Assembly: GCA_965217605.1 (NCBI GenBank)
Contig: CBDCJB010000017.1
Span: 310,001 to 374,000, forward strand
DNA: 64,000 bases
Origin: JAYYZW01 sp965217605
Lineage (GTDB): Bacteria; Pseudomonadota; Gammaproteobacteria; Ga0077536
Direction of reading: 5' to 3'
The notes beneath the pieces are model-generated. The model was not told the origin of the DNA. It searched no databases and worked only from the letters and a program-made list of their open reading frames with translations. Within the stretch, counting starts at the first letter, position 1, and each line of letters starts with the position of its first letter. Positions 16,180-25,381 of this stretch are shown in pieces. The position numbers were made by a program, and so were the translations under genes.

Positions 16180-16980
16180 ATGGCGCAATCCCGAGAATTC
16201 GTAGCAGGCTCCCGTCCGGCCCGGCTCACCGCCCGGGAGTATCTGATCGTGGGTGGCGGGCTGGCCGGGATCGCGCTCATCGGCTGGGCTTACATGTTCT
16301 ATATGGCGTGGGCGATGAACCACATGGACTTGGTCGACATGTGGATGCCGCCGATGGCGTCGCAAGAATGGGGGGTCATGGACTTCGTCATGCTGTTCGT
16401 GATGTGGGCGGTCATGATGATGGCGATGATGGTGCCGTCGGTGACGCCGATGGTGATGGTGTTCGCCGCGGTCAACCGCAATAAGGCACAACAGGATCAA
16501 TCCTATGTCCCCACGTTCGTCTTCATTACGGGGTATCTCGTTGCGTGGAGCGGATTCAGCCTGTGTATCAGCCTTGCGCAGTGGCCATTGCACACGGCGG
16601 GCGTACTCAATCCCATGATGGATAGTCGCAGCTACGTGTTCAGCGGTATCGTTTTGATCTGCGCGGGCGTTTATCAATGGACGCCGCTCAAAGAGGCCTG
16701 CCTCAGTTTATGCCGGTCGCCCTTGGGTTTTTTGATCGCGCACTGGCGCGACGGCCGATTCGGGGCCCTGAGTATGGGGATCCGTCATGGCCTGTTCTGC
16801 ATCGGTTGTTGCTGGGCGCTGATGCTGGTGATGTTCGCGGTAGGCGTTATGAACATGCTGTGGGTGTTGCTGCTTGCGATGTTCGTACTGCTCGAGAAGA
16901 TCCTGCCGGCGCCGCGCCTCGTCCGGGGCCTGAGCGGGTTGGGATTGATCCTGTGGGGGACGTGGTGGGCGTCAATCTGA
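16180..16980 (+). CDS. DUF2182 integral membrane protein (putative metal-binding)
   Basis: A 266-aa protein with about six transmembrane helices. The methionine-rich helix MLFVMWAVMMMAMMVPSVTP and the later HGLFCIGCCWALML segment are typical of DUF2182. This is a family of predicted metal-binding membrane proteins. Met- and Cys-rich membrane segments suggest copper or another soft metal, but that is inference. It is divergent from the DUF1326 gene, its usual partner, with a perfect hairpin between them. Confidence 0.85.
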   Translation: MAQSREFVAGSRPARLTAREYLIVGGGLAGIALIGWAYMFYMAWAMNHMDLVDMWMPPMASQEWGVMDFVMLFVMWAVMMMAMMVPSVTPMVMVFAAVNRNKAQQDQSYVPTFVFITGYLVAWSGFSLCISLAQWPLHTAGVLNPMMDSRSYVFSGIVLICAGVYQWTPLKEACLSLCRSPLGFLIAHWRDGRFGALSMGIRHGLFCIGCCWALMLVMFAVGVMNMLWVLLLAMFVLLEKILPAPRLVRGLSGLGLILWGTWWASI

Positions 16981-17108
16981 TAGGTCCGGCGGCGTCGGTC
17001 TCGATATGGTCTCCTACGCGCCCGGACCCAAGAGTTCGCCGCCGCCGAGTGTGGGATCTGGAAGCTATGGACGGCTGGGCGCCGCGCTGAGCCTGCCGCC
17101 CTTGGAAT

Positions 17109-18002
17109 CTAGAATCGCTTGCTAGCGTCCAGGCCGGCGAGCCAGTTGCGGTAGTTCGTCACCGAGAACTTCTGATATTCGATGACGTTATAGCAATAGC
17201 TGCCCGCGGCCACCTGGCGCTCGATCTCATCGAATTCCTCGCGCGTACAGGGGACGAACTTCAACCGATCGGTCGGCCTGAAAAGACAGATGTTGCCCTC
17301 GAACTCGGGGAAACGGCCCTGTGTATCCCAGACGGGAACGGGCGTGCGGCCGAAGATCTGATAACCGCCTGGCGTCGCCACCGGATAAATGCAAGTCGAC
17401 GCCCCGCCCATGCCGAGCGCGCCCTCGGGGGTTGCGGTGCGTGGTGGATTGTATTTGGGCGTGACCAATTTGCAGCGCGGGTCGAGCGCCATCAAAAAAT
17501 TCGCACCCGGCCAGAATCCGAGCGCAGCCGTCCAGTATTCGGTGCCGGAATGCACGCGCACGAAATGCTGTGCGTCCTCGAGACCATTGATCCGCGCGAT
17601 GAAGTCCGCGTCGTATTCCTTGTCCGGATTGATCGTCTCACGGTAGGTTTCGATCGCCTCGCGCGTCCATGGGTCGAGATACATCGCCGGGATCGTGAAC
17701 AGCCGGCTGTCGAGTTCGATCTCGTCGTCCGCCCCGAGCGCGGCGATCAAGTTCAGGATCTCCGTTTTCAGGTCATCGAAAGCGATAGCGGTGGGTTCGT
17801 AATGCACGAGCATGGAGGCGTAGCAAGCGGCGGTTTCAATGACACCGTCAAGCTGGTGGTCGGCCATTGCGGTGGCGAGATTCTGGCCCAGGAAATTGAG
17901 CTCGAGATTCATTTCGTTTCCGAACTCGATCAAGGCGTAGCGATCGCCGCCAGGTAAGATTCTGGGAGTGTCGTAAATCATTGGATCGGTGGTTAGGCGC
18001 AA
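17109..18002 (-). CDS. Carboxyltransferase subunit 1-like protein (PxpB/KipI family), orphan
   Basis: A 297-aa protein matching the allophanate hydrolase subunit 1 / 5-oxoprolinase subunit B domain. Near the start is GDRYALIEFG. The C-terminal half has GFWPGANFLMALDPR, then PRTATPEGALGMGG, then YPVATPGGYQIFGRTPVPVWD, the family signature. Such proteins normally pair with a subunit 2 (PxpC/KipA) encoded directly downstream, but none is present on either side. The protein is also longer than the usual 220-240 aa. It may work alone or with a distant partner in hydrolysis of a carboxylated or cyclic amide. Confidence 0.75.
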   Translation of the reverse strand: MRLTTDPMIYDTPRILPGGDRYALIEFGNEMNLELNFLGQNLATAMADHQLDGVIETAACYASMLVHYEPTAIAFDDLKTEILNLIAALGADDEIELDSRLFTIPAMYLDPWTREAIETYRETINPDKEYDADFIARINGLEDAQHFVRVHSGTEYWTAALGFWPGANFLMALDPRCKLVTPKYNPPRTATPEGALGMGGASTCIYPVATPGGYQIFGRTPVPVWDTQGRFPEFEGNICLFRPTDRLKFVPCTREEFDEIERQVAAGSYCYNVIEYQKFSVTNYRNWLAGLDASKRF

Positions 18003-18123
18003 GCCCTAAACGGACCTTCGGAACTCCGCCCCGCATCCATGATAGCGAAAGTCACGCCCTGGGGTAGACGTGACGGCGCCGCGCCGTAAGGCACAGCGGG
18101 TGGCTATAGGGATCGATATCCGC

Positions 18124-18492
18124 TTAAGCGGCGTGCGGCAGTTTTTCGGGTTGTCGCAACGGCTCGACGTTGTCCGCGCTCGGCACGACGGTTTCGTGAA
18201 CCCGCGCCGGAGCGGTCCGCAACAGGCGCGTGAGCTCGAAAACACGCGCCGCGACCAAGGCGCCGACTGCAGTGATCAGGCAGTACTTAAAAGCAACCAG
18301 GAGCAGCGGCTCCGGCATCGCCGCCGTAAACCAGAGCGCAGCGGCCAAAGCCATTCCAGCGTCCAGCAAAGCGATCATTCCGCAGATGTCGAGGGCGTAG
18401 CAGATCCAGTTCCGATTCTTCATTATCTGGTCCGTGTCAAAGGCCGCTTGGCGTTGTTCTTTGCGGCCTGCTCGTTTAGCGTTGAGCGTCAA
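18124..18492 (-). CDS. Hypothetical small membrane protein
   Basis: A 122-aa ORF, or 99 aa from the ATG at 18423 (MKNRNWICYALD). It has two predicted transmembrane helices (about residues 31-52 and 64-85 of the long form) and a hydrophilic C-terminus ending PEKLPHAA. I do not recognise the family. It is flanked by the orphan carboxyltransferase gene downstream and about 260 non-coding bases upstream. That gap holds a GC-rich palindrome (CCCCGAATTCCGGGG, 18645-18659) and no gene that I can support. Confidence 0.45.
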   Translation of the reverse strand: MTLNAKRAGRKEQRQAAFDTDQIMKNRNWICYALDICGMIALLDAGMALAAALWFTAAMPEPLLLVAFKYCLITAVGALVAARVFELTRLLRTAPARVHETVVPSADNVEPLRQPEKLPHAA

Positions 18493-18749
18493 TATATAGA
18501 GCCTAGTTTGTAAAACTGTTAAATACTCCGCATTGCTGAAGATTTAACAGAAGTTTATGAACCGTTAGGGGCGCTGGTCCCAACATGTGCTGCAAGTCCC
18601 CCGGGGGTCGGGGTCAGCACCTGCCCGTCACGGCGTCCAGCAACCCCCGAATTCCGGGGCTTTCTCGCCCGATGCGCCCTTCCTGAAAGGTCGCAGCCCG
18701 CATTCGAACCGCTGAGCTGGGGAGAAGGTGCCAATACCTGCCGGATGGG

Positions 18750-20213
18750 TCAGCGGCGGCGCTTTTCCTTTTCGAGCTTCTGAATAGTGCCCTCGACTTC
18801 GTCGAGGCGGGCGACGATCTTCTGGCGCTGGTAGTTGCTGAGGCCCGGCGTTGCGCGGGCTAAGCGCAGCTGCTCGGCGGCATGGGGGAATTCCCCGACG
18901 CTCAGATAGTATTCGGAGAGCGTGTAGTGTGAATTCGCCTTTTCGCCGAGCTTGACCTCCGCTTCGGCGAGCATCTTGTAGAACTTCGGATCGCGCCGGT
19001 CCGACAGCCCGTAGCTGCGCAGCAGTTTTTTTGCGTCGCCCGCGCGTTCGACCAGCAGCAAGGCATTGATATAACCGTATACCGCGGCGCGGTTTTCCGG
19101 TTCGAGCTCGAACGCCAGTTCGAAATGTTCGAGCGATCCTTCGAAATTACGGGCGCTCTTCTCGAGCTGTCCGGCCGCAATACGGAAAGGAATCAAGGTC
19201 GGATAGTCGGTCATGAGTTTAAGCAGTTCAACCCGGGCTTGCTCGTAATCTCCGGTCTCCGTCAGCGCAAGGGCGTAACCGTAACGGGCGATCTCTTCTT
19301 GAGCGTAATCACCATTCCGCAACGCTTCCTCGAAAAATTTACGTGCATGCGCCGGGTCTCGCGCGGAGCGCACGAGGAGCTTGGTTTTGACAAGGTAATA
19401 CTTGTAACTGTCTTCGCGCACGATATTCGGTTTGACCGTTTCCGCGCGGCTGCGCGCTTCGGCGATACGGTTGACGGTGATGGGATGCGTGCGCAGATAT
19501 TCGGGTATGTGCTTGGGATCGGAATAGCGGTTAGCGCGCTGCATGCGCTCGAAAAACACGGCCATCTTTTCGGTGTCATAGCCGGCCTCGCTCATGAGGC
19601 GGATGCCGATGCTGTCGGCTTCCTTTTCGTTTCCGCGGGTGAAATTGATCTGATATTGCGCCGCCGCGGCCTGCGTTGCCATCAATGCGGCCGAACCGGC
19701 TTGCGGATCGGCCACGGCCAAAGCGATGGCGCCTATGGTCGCAACGATCATTGGAACGTTTATCTGCGACGCCGCTTCCAGCATGCGTGCGCCGTGACGT
19801 TGTGTAACGTGCGAGATCTCGTGCGCCATGACCGAAGCGAGCTCCGCTTCCGATTGAGTCTGGAGGATCAAGCCGGCGTAGAACGCCACGAATCCGCCTG
19901 GAACCGCAAAGGCATTGATGGCCGGGCTATCGATGACCATGAAGTTGAACTCTTTGAAATAATCGGTGAGGTCGCTCATGCTCTCGCCGAGTTCCCGGAT
20001 GTAATCCTCGACTTCTTCGTCACTGACGATAGGCGCGTGCTTCCACGCCTGCCGCATGAATTCGTCACCGATCTTGCGTTCCTTTTCAGGCGAAATGACC
20101 GAACCCGCCGAATCACCGAAATCCGGCAATTCGATCGTTTCCTGCGCCGTGCCGATCGGGGCGAGCGCCACGCAAGCCAGCAGAACGAGGATACGGTCGA
20201 AATCAAATTTCAT
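18750..20213 (-). CDS. bepA: Periplasmic M48-family metalloprotease with TPR repeats (BepA-like)
   Basis: From ATG 20213 the protein has 487 aa with a signal peptide (FDRILVLLACVALAPIGTAQ). It carries the zinc motif HEISH in MAHEISHVTQRHG at about residues 131-135 and a downstream Glu in GNEKEADSIGI. The C-terminal 200 residues form TPR-like helices. BepA-type proteases check LptD and BAM assembly at the outer membrane. A longer open frame starts at 20243, but the later ATG fits the signal peptide better. It is divergent from the phosphofructokinase gene. Confidence 0.88.
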   Translation of the reverse strand: MKFDFDRILVLLACVALAPIGTAQETIELPDFGDSAGSVISPEKERKIGDEFMRQAWKHAPIVSDEEVEDYIRELGESMSDLTDYFKEFNFMVIDSPAINAFAVPGGFVAFYAGLILQTQSEAELASVMAHEISHVTQRHGARMLEAASQINVPMIVATIGAIALAVADPQAGSAALMATQAAAAQYQINFTRGNEKEADSIGIRLMSEAGYDTEKMAVFFERMQRANRYSDPKHIPEYLRTHPITVNRIAEARSRAETVKPNIVREDSYKYYLVKTKLLVRSARDPAHARKFFEEALRNGDYAQEEIARYGYALALTETGDYEQARVELLKLMTDYPTLIPFRIAAGQLEKSARNFEGSLEHFELAFELEPENRAAVYGYINALLLVERAGDAKKLLRSYGLSDRRDPKFYKMLAEAEVKLGEKANSHYTLSEYYLSVGEFPHAAEQLRLARATPGLSNYQRQKIVARLDEVEGTIQKLEKEKRRR

Positions 20214-20319
20214 TGCGCCAATTCGCCGAGGTTCATCGTGCATACACTACCATAGGCGCTATACGGCGGCCGCGTTACACTCACGAGCACGAGACATTCT
20301 GTTTTCGCGGAACAACGTA

Positions 20320-21591
20320 ATGACTGCGGAGAAACGCAACGCATTTTACGCGCAATCCGGCGGCGTAACCGCCGTTATCAACGCGTCGGCCTGCGGCGTG
20401 ATACAGACGGCGCGGGAACACCGGGATCGCATCGACAAAGTGTACGCCGGGCGCAACGGTATCATTGGTGCGCTGACCGAAGACCTCATCGACACGTCGC
20501 TCGAAACCGATGAGGATATCGCGGCGCTGCGATATACGCCGTCTGGGGCGTTCGGTTCCTGCCGTTATAAGTTGAAGGGCATCGATGAGAACCGCGCGCA
20601 ATACGATCGTCTGCTAGACGTTTTCAAAGCCCATGACATCGGTTATTTCTTCTATAACGGCGGCGGCGATTCGCAAGACACATCCAATAAGGTCGCCGAG
20701 ATCAGCCTTGCAGCGGGTTATCCGCTGACCTGCATCGGTATTCCCAAGACCGTCGATAACGATCTGCCGTTGACGGACAATTGCCCGGGGTTTGGCTCGG
20801 TTGCGAAATACGTTGGCGTTTCAATCCGCGAGGCCGGCTTCGACGTCGCGTCGATGGCGAAGACGTCGACCAAGGTCTTTGTGATGGAAGTCATGGGCCG
20901 CCATGCAGGTTGGATAGCCGCGGCGGGCGGCTTAGCCCATACGTCGCCCGCTGAATCGCCTCACCTCATCCTGTTTCCGGAAGTGACGTTTGACGAAGGC
21001 GATTTCATCGCCCACGTCGCGGCGTGTGTTGAGGCCCATTCCTACTGCGCCATCGTCGTCTCGGAGGGGCTCAAGAACGCTGACGGTAAATTCGTAGCCG
21101 AAGCCGGCACCCGCGACGCCTTCGGCCACGCGCAACTCGGCGGCGTCGCGCCCATCATTGCTCAGTTGATCAAGGAGCGCTTGGGATATAAATATCACTG
21201 GGCGGTTGCGGATTATCTGCAACGCGCAGCTCGCCACATCGCATCCGCTACGGACGTCGAACAAGCGTACGCACTCGGACGCGCGGCGGTCGAAATGGCG
21301 TTGGCCGGCGACAACGCCGTGATGGCGACGATCGTGCGGCTATCGGACGAGCCGTATACGTGGGAGATCGGCAAGGCGGCGCTCAACGAGGTAGCCAATG
21401 TCGAGAAGACGATGCCGCGCGATTTCATCACCTCAGACGGCTACGGTATCACCGAGGCCTGTCGACGTTACCTAGCACCGTTGATCGCGGGCGAAGACTA
21501 TCCACCGTATCGCGATGGCTTGCCGCGATACGTTACGCTCAAAAACGTTGCCGTCGGGCGCAAGCTCGCTTCGATCTTTGAACCGGGTTAA
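20320..21591 (+). CDS. pfp: PPi-dependent 6-phosphofructokinase
   Basis: A 423-aa phosphofructokinase. The nucleotide-site motif reads YNGGGDSQDTSNK in place of the ATP-type GGDGS. The active-site segment is GIPKTVDNDLPLTD with Lys after Pro, which marks PPi-dependent enzymes (ATP-type have PGTIDND). MEVMGRHAGW follows. It would phosphorylate fructose 6-phosphate reversibly using pyrophosphate. A longer open frame begins at 20056 but overlaps the divergent protease, so ATG 20320 is preferred. The proton-pumping pyrophosphatase gene follows 166 bases downstream, so both enzymes draw on the same PPi pool. Confidence 0.9.
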   Translation: MTAEKRNAFYAQSGGVTAVINASACGVIQTAREHRDRIDKVYAGRNGIIGALTEDLIDTSLETDEDIAALRYTPSGAFGSCRYKLKGIDENRAQYDRLLDVFKAHDIGYFFYNGGGDSQDTSNKVAEISLAAGYPLTCIGIPKTVDNDLPLTDNCPGFGSVAKYVGVSIREAGFDVASMAKTSTKVFVMEVMGRHAGWIAAAGGLAHTSPAESPHLILFPEVTFDEGDFIAHVAACVEAHSYCAIVVSEGLKNADGKFVAEAGTRDAFGHAQLGGVAPIIAQLIKERLGYKYHWAVADYLQRAARHIASATDVEQAYALGRAAVEMALAGDNAVMATIVRLSDEPYTWEIGKAALNEVANVEKTMPRDFITSDGYGITEACRRYLAPLIAGEDYPPYRDGLPRYVTLKNVAVGRKLASIFEPG

Positions 21592-21616
21592 TTCCAAAGT
21601 AAACTAGGACATCACC

Positions 21617-21687
21617 CCCGGATTCCGCTGCGCTCCATCCAGGCTACGCTCCGGATGTAGTCTGGATGGAACGCAGCGGAATCCGGG
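21617..21687. repeat. Palindromic repeat, copy 1 (GGATTCCGCTGCGCTCCATC type)
   Basis: An inverted repeat of about 71 bases, starting CCCGGATTCCGCTGCGCTCC and ending in its complement. It lies between the phosphofructokinase and hppA genes. Two further copies are at 28812-28883 and 36801-36871. This type is widespread in proteobacterial genomes. Confidence 0.9.
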
Positions 21688-21757
21688 ACCATTGCAGATA
21701 CCGGCCGATCTCCCGCTTCTGGTATTCGACAGCAAACGATAGCTGAGGGCTCAACGC

Positions 21758-23770
21758 ATGTCCGCACTTTGGTTTTCCATCCTTTGTGGTTTCATCGCCA
21801 TCGTCTACGGCGCGTGGTCGGTGCGCTGGATCCTGGCTCAGCCGCAGGGTAACGAGCGCATGCGCGAAATCGCCGCGGCCGTCCAGCAGGGCGCTAATGC
21901 GTACCTCAACCGCCAGTACAGAACCATCGCCATCGTCGGGGTGGTGCTGTTCTTTGCCCTCGCTATCGCACTCGGCTGGTTGACCGCGTTCGGGTTTCTG
22001 ATCGGCGCAGTGTTTTCCGGTGCGGCCGGCTACATCGGCATGAACATCTCGGTGCGCTCCAATCTTCGCACCGCCGAAGCCGCGAACAGCGGCATGGACG
22101 CTGCACTGCGCGTCGCCTTTCGTGGCGGCGCGATCACGGGATTGCTCGTCGTTGGTTTGGGTCTGCTGGGTGTCGCAGGTTACTACGGCGTACTCCTCAG
22201 CCTGGGCGAAGGCGACAATCTGGCGCCGCTCGTCGGACTCGGATTCGGCGGTTCTTTGATCTCGATCTTTGCGCGGCTCGGCGGTGGCATCTTCACCAAA
22301 GGCGCCGATGTCGGCGCTGACCTGGTGGGTAAAGTCGAAGCGGGCATCCCCGAGGACGACCCGCGTAATCCGGCGGTCATCGCTGACAACGTGGGCGATA
22401 ACGTCGGGGATTGCGCGGGTATGGCCGCCGACTTGTTTGAGACGTATGCGGTCACGGTAATCGCGACCATGCTACTCGGCAGCCTCGCCGCCGACGCAGT
22501 CGGACCGAATGGTCTGATCTATCCGCTCGTGCTCGGCGGTGTGTCGATCATCGCATCGGTGATCGGCACGTTTTTCGTCAAAGCGAGTGAGGGCGGCAGC
22601 ATTATGGGTGCGCTGTACCGCGGTTTGATCGTCGCCGGCGTACTCGCTGCAATCGCGTTTTATCCGGTGACGAGCCTATTGATGGGCGAATCGAACTATA
22701 GCGTCATCAGTCTGTTCGGTTGTGCGGTCATCGGGCTCGTATTGACCGCCGCGTTGGTATGGATCACGGAGTACTACACCGGTACCGAGTACAAACCCGT
22801 CAAGCACATCGCGGCGGCGTCTGAAACCGGACATGCGACGAACATCATCGCCGGCATCGGCGTCTCGATGAAAGCGTGTGCCCTACCGGTCCTGGCCGTC
22901 TGCGCGAGTATCTATTACGCCCATGCCTGGGCCGATCTCTACGGGATTGCGATCGCGGCCACCTCGATGCTGTCCATGACCGGTATCATCGTCGCGCTCG
23001 ACGCGTTCGGCCCGATCACGGACAACGCCGGGGGTATCGCCGAAATGGCCGACCTGCCCGAGGAGATCCGCAGTATTACCGATCCGCTCGACGCCGTCGG
23101 CAATACGACGAAGGCCGTGACCAAGGGGTATGCGATCGGCTCGGCGGCGCTGGCGGCGCTGGTGCTGTTTGCCGATTACACGCACGAACTCGAGAAGGTC
23201 ACGGGCGAACACGTCGAGTTCCTGCTGTCTGACCCACGGGTCATCATCGGGCTTTTCATCGGTGGGATGGTGCCTTACCTCTTCGCGGCGATGGGCATGG
23301 AGGCGGTTGGCCGCGCGGCGGGCTCCGTGGTACTCGAGGTGCGCCGGCAATTCCGTGAAATCGACGGGATCATGGAGGGAACCGCTAAGCCCGATTATTC
23401 CCGCGCTGTAGATTTGCTGACGAAGGCCGCGATCAGGGAGATGATCGTGCCGTCGCTGCTGCCGGTTCTCGTACCGATCCTGGTCGGATTCATCTTGGGG
23501 CCGGTTGCGCTAGGCGGTTTGTTGCTCGGTACGATCGTAACCGGATTGTTCGTCGCCATCTCGATGACCGCCGGCGGCGGCGCATGGGACAACGCGAAGA
23601 AATACATTGAAGACGGTAATCACGGCGGCAAGGGCTCGGAGGCGCACAAAGCTGCGGTGACCGGTGACACCGTCGGGGACCCCTACAAGGACACCGCCGG
23701 CCCCGCCATCAATCCGCTCATCAAGATCATCAATATCGTGGCGTTGTTGATCGTTCCGCTTATCGCCTAG
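21758..23770 (+). CDS. hppA: K+-independent proton-translocating pyrophosphatase
   Basis: A 670-aa membrane protein with about 16 transmembrane helices. The substrate-binding region reads DVGADLVGKVEAGIPEDDPR, followed by NVGDNVGDCAGMAADLFE. The segment GNTTKAVTKGYAIGSAAL carries Lys where K+-dependent enzymes have Ala, so this should be the K+-independent H+ pump. It couples hydrolysis of PPi to proton export and lies downstream of PPi-phosphofructokinase. Its TAG stop (23768-23770) is part of the CTAG duplicated by the IS1380 element immediately after. Confidence 0.93.
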   Translation: MSALWFSILCGFIAIVYGAWSVRWILAQPQGNERMREIAAAVQQGANAYLNRQYRTIAIVGVVLFFALAIALGWLTAFGFLIGAVFSGAAGYIGMNISVRSNLRTAEAANSGMDAALRVAFRGGAITGLLVVGLGLLGVAGYYGVLLSLGEGDNLAPLVGLGFGGSLISIFARLGGGIFTKGADVGADLVGKVEAGIPEDDPRNPAVIADNVGDNVGDCAGMAADLFETYAVTVIATMLLGSLAADAVGPNGLIYPLVLGGVSIIASVIGTFFVKASEGGSIMGALYRGLIVAGVLAAIAFYPVTSLLMGESNYSVISLFGCAVIGLVLTAALVWITEYYTGTEYKPVKHIAAASETGHATNIIAGIGVSMKACALPVLAVCASIYYAHAWADLYGIAIAATSMLSMTGIIVALDAFGPITDNAGGIAEMADLPEEIRSITDPLDAVGNTTKAVTKGYAIGSAALAALVLFADYTHELEKVTGEHVEFLLSDPRVIIGLFIGGMVPYLFAAMGMEAVGRAAGSVVLEVRRQFREIDGIMEGTAKPDYSRAVDLLTKAAIREMIVPSLLPVLVPILVGFILGPVALGGLLLGTIVTGLFVAISMTAGGGAWDNAKKYIEDGNHGGKGSEAHKAAVTGDTVGDPYKDTAGPAINPLIKIINIVALLIVPLIA

Positions 23771-25381
23771 CCCGGATATTTCATAAAAAAGAGGGCAAGC
23801 CCTTTCTAATCCGTTATAATTCAGTTAGTTAGGCTGAAAACGGAAAGGACTCGCCCGTGACAGAATGTACCCAGACTGCGCTGCAATTTCCACGCTTTTC
23901 TCGCCGCAAGATCGACGTCTCATTCAACGGCGGTGACATCACTTCCAACGGTGGGGTGCAGTTGCTGCGCTTGGCCGATGAACGGACCGGGTTGATCAAG
24001 GCCGCGGCACGGGCCATTGGGGATTCTCGCCGGACAAAGAGCTGCACCCACGATCTGGAGTCGCTGGTCCGACAGCGGGTCTATGGCATTTCCCTGGGCT
24101 ATGAGGACCTCAACGACCACGAGGCATTGCGCGCGGACTTGGCTCTGCAGACGGCGCTTTCCCGGGATGAGTCGCTGGCGAGCCCGTCGACGTTGTGCCG
24201 ACTGGAGAACCGCGCGAACCGCAACACCGCGGTGGCCCTGCACAAGGTACTCATTGATAACTTTATCGCCTCTTACAAACAAGCGCCCCGACGACTGATA
24301 CTCGATGTGGATGCCACCGACGATCGGGTGCATGGTGATCAAGAGGGCCGCTTCTTCCACGGCTACTACGACCACTACTGCTTTCTGCCCTTGTACGTGT
24401 TCTGTGGCGATCAACTGTGGGTCAGTTATCTGCGTTCGAGCAAGATCGACGGCGCAAAACACAGTTGGGCGATCTTGGCGCTGTTGATCAAACGGTTGCG
24501 CCAGGCGTGGCCGAAGGTCGAGATCCTGGTGCGCGCCGATTCCGGCTTTTGCCGCTGGCGGATGCTGCGCTGGTTCGATCGCCACGGCGTGGATTACGTC
24601 ATGGGTATCGCGAAAAACCCGCGTTTGCACGATCAATCGTTAGCGTTGCGCACGTTGGCTCAGTGGCGGTATTGGATGATGGGTGAGAAGCAGCGCCTGT
24701 TCAGCGAGGTCCGTTACGCCGCACAGACTTGGGATACCCCGCGACGGGTGATCGTCAAGGCCGAGCACAGCGCCCGCGGCAGCAATCCCCGCTTCGTGGT
24801 GACCAACCTCACCGGCAATGCCCAACGCATCTACGACCGCATCTACTGCGCCCGCGGCGAGATGGAGAACCGGATCAAGGAGCAGCAGTTGGGCCTGTTT
24901 GCCGATCGCACCAGTTGCCACACCTGGTGGGCCAATCAGTTCCGGCTGTTGCTCTCAAGCTTGGCTTACACGCTGTTGGAGACGATCCGCCGGGTGGCAC
25001 TACACGGAACGGCACTGGCTCGCGCGCAATGCGGCACGCTGCGCCTGAAACTATTACGCATCGGCGCCATCGTCTTGCGCAATACCAGGCGCATCCGACT
25101 GTTGCTCTCCAGTGCTTACCCCAATCGAGAACTGTTCTGCCTGGTGGCCGCTCGCCTCAAACCGGGATAGTCGTCCCAACGCCAGTCGCCTCGTGTTCGA
25201 TTCCTTGTGAGTCGGGGTGTCGCTCGCCTCCGAAACGACTCGTGCATCGCAATCGGCGATAAATCCACCGGTGGCGCGCCGAAACGTCGCGCTCAAGCGC
25301 CGCTTCGTGCCACCACCAACGAATTCCGACCCATGATCGACCAACTCCACGCCCAATCTCACTGCTCATGCAATATCCGGG
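23771..25381 (+). mobile_element. IS1380-family insertion sequence, copy 2 (intact)
   Basis: The ends CCCGGATATTTCAT and inverted CCCGGATATTGCAT are flanked by CTAG at 23767-23770 and 25382-25385, a 4-bp target duplication. The left CTAG holds the stop of hppA and the right one the stop of the minus-strand maf gene. Before insertion these two convergent genes must have shared one CTAG. Duplication gave each its own copy. Confidence 0.96.
23857..25170 (+). CDS. IS1380 transposase, copy 2 (apparently functional)
   Basis: A 437-aa DDE transposase starting at GTG. The conserved blocks are LILDVDATDD (first Asp), FHGYYDHYCFLPLYVF, VRADSGFCRWRML (second Asp) and ARGEMENRIKEQQLGLF (Glu). Compared with copy 1 it keeps aromatic and acidic residues expected in the family, so I take it as the functional reference. 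TATAAT at about 23815 probably drives it. The ribosome binding site is AAAGGAC, nine to ten bases before GTG. Confidence 0.95.
   Translation: MTECTQTALQFPRFSRRKIDVSFNGGDITSNGGVQLLRLADERTGLIKAAARAIGDSRRTKSCTHDLESLVRQRVYGISLGYEDLNDHEALRADLALQTALSRDESLASPSTLCRLENRANRNTAVALHKVLIDNFIASYKQAPRRLILDVDATDDRVHGDQEGRFFHGYYDHYCFLPLYVFCGDQLWVSYLRSSKIDGAKHSWAILALLIKRLRQAWPKVEILVRADSGFCRWRMLRWFDRHGVDYVMGIAKNPRLHDQSLALRTLAQWRYWMMGEKQRLFSEVRYAAQTWDTPRRVIVKAEHSARGSNPRFVVTNLTGNAQRIYDRIYCARGEMENRIKEQQLGLFADRTSCHTWWANQFRLLLSSLAYTLLETIRRVALHGTALARAQCGTLRLKLLRIGAIVLRNTRRIRLLLSSAYPNRELFCLVAARLKPG

Noticed and set aside
18690..18725. tRNA-like sequence (ATTCGAACC near AGCTGG)
   Set aside because: Only a T-loop-like word is present. 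No acceptor stem, anticodon arm or consistent spacing could be built.
19125..20255. Plus-strand frame of 376 aa
   Set aside because: It is a shadow of the M48 protease gene on the other strand, which has signal peptide, HEISH and TPR helices.
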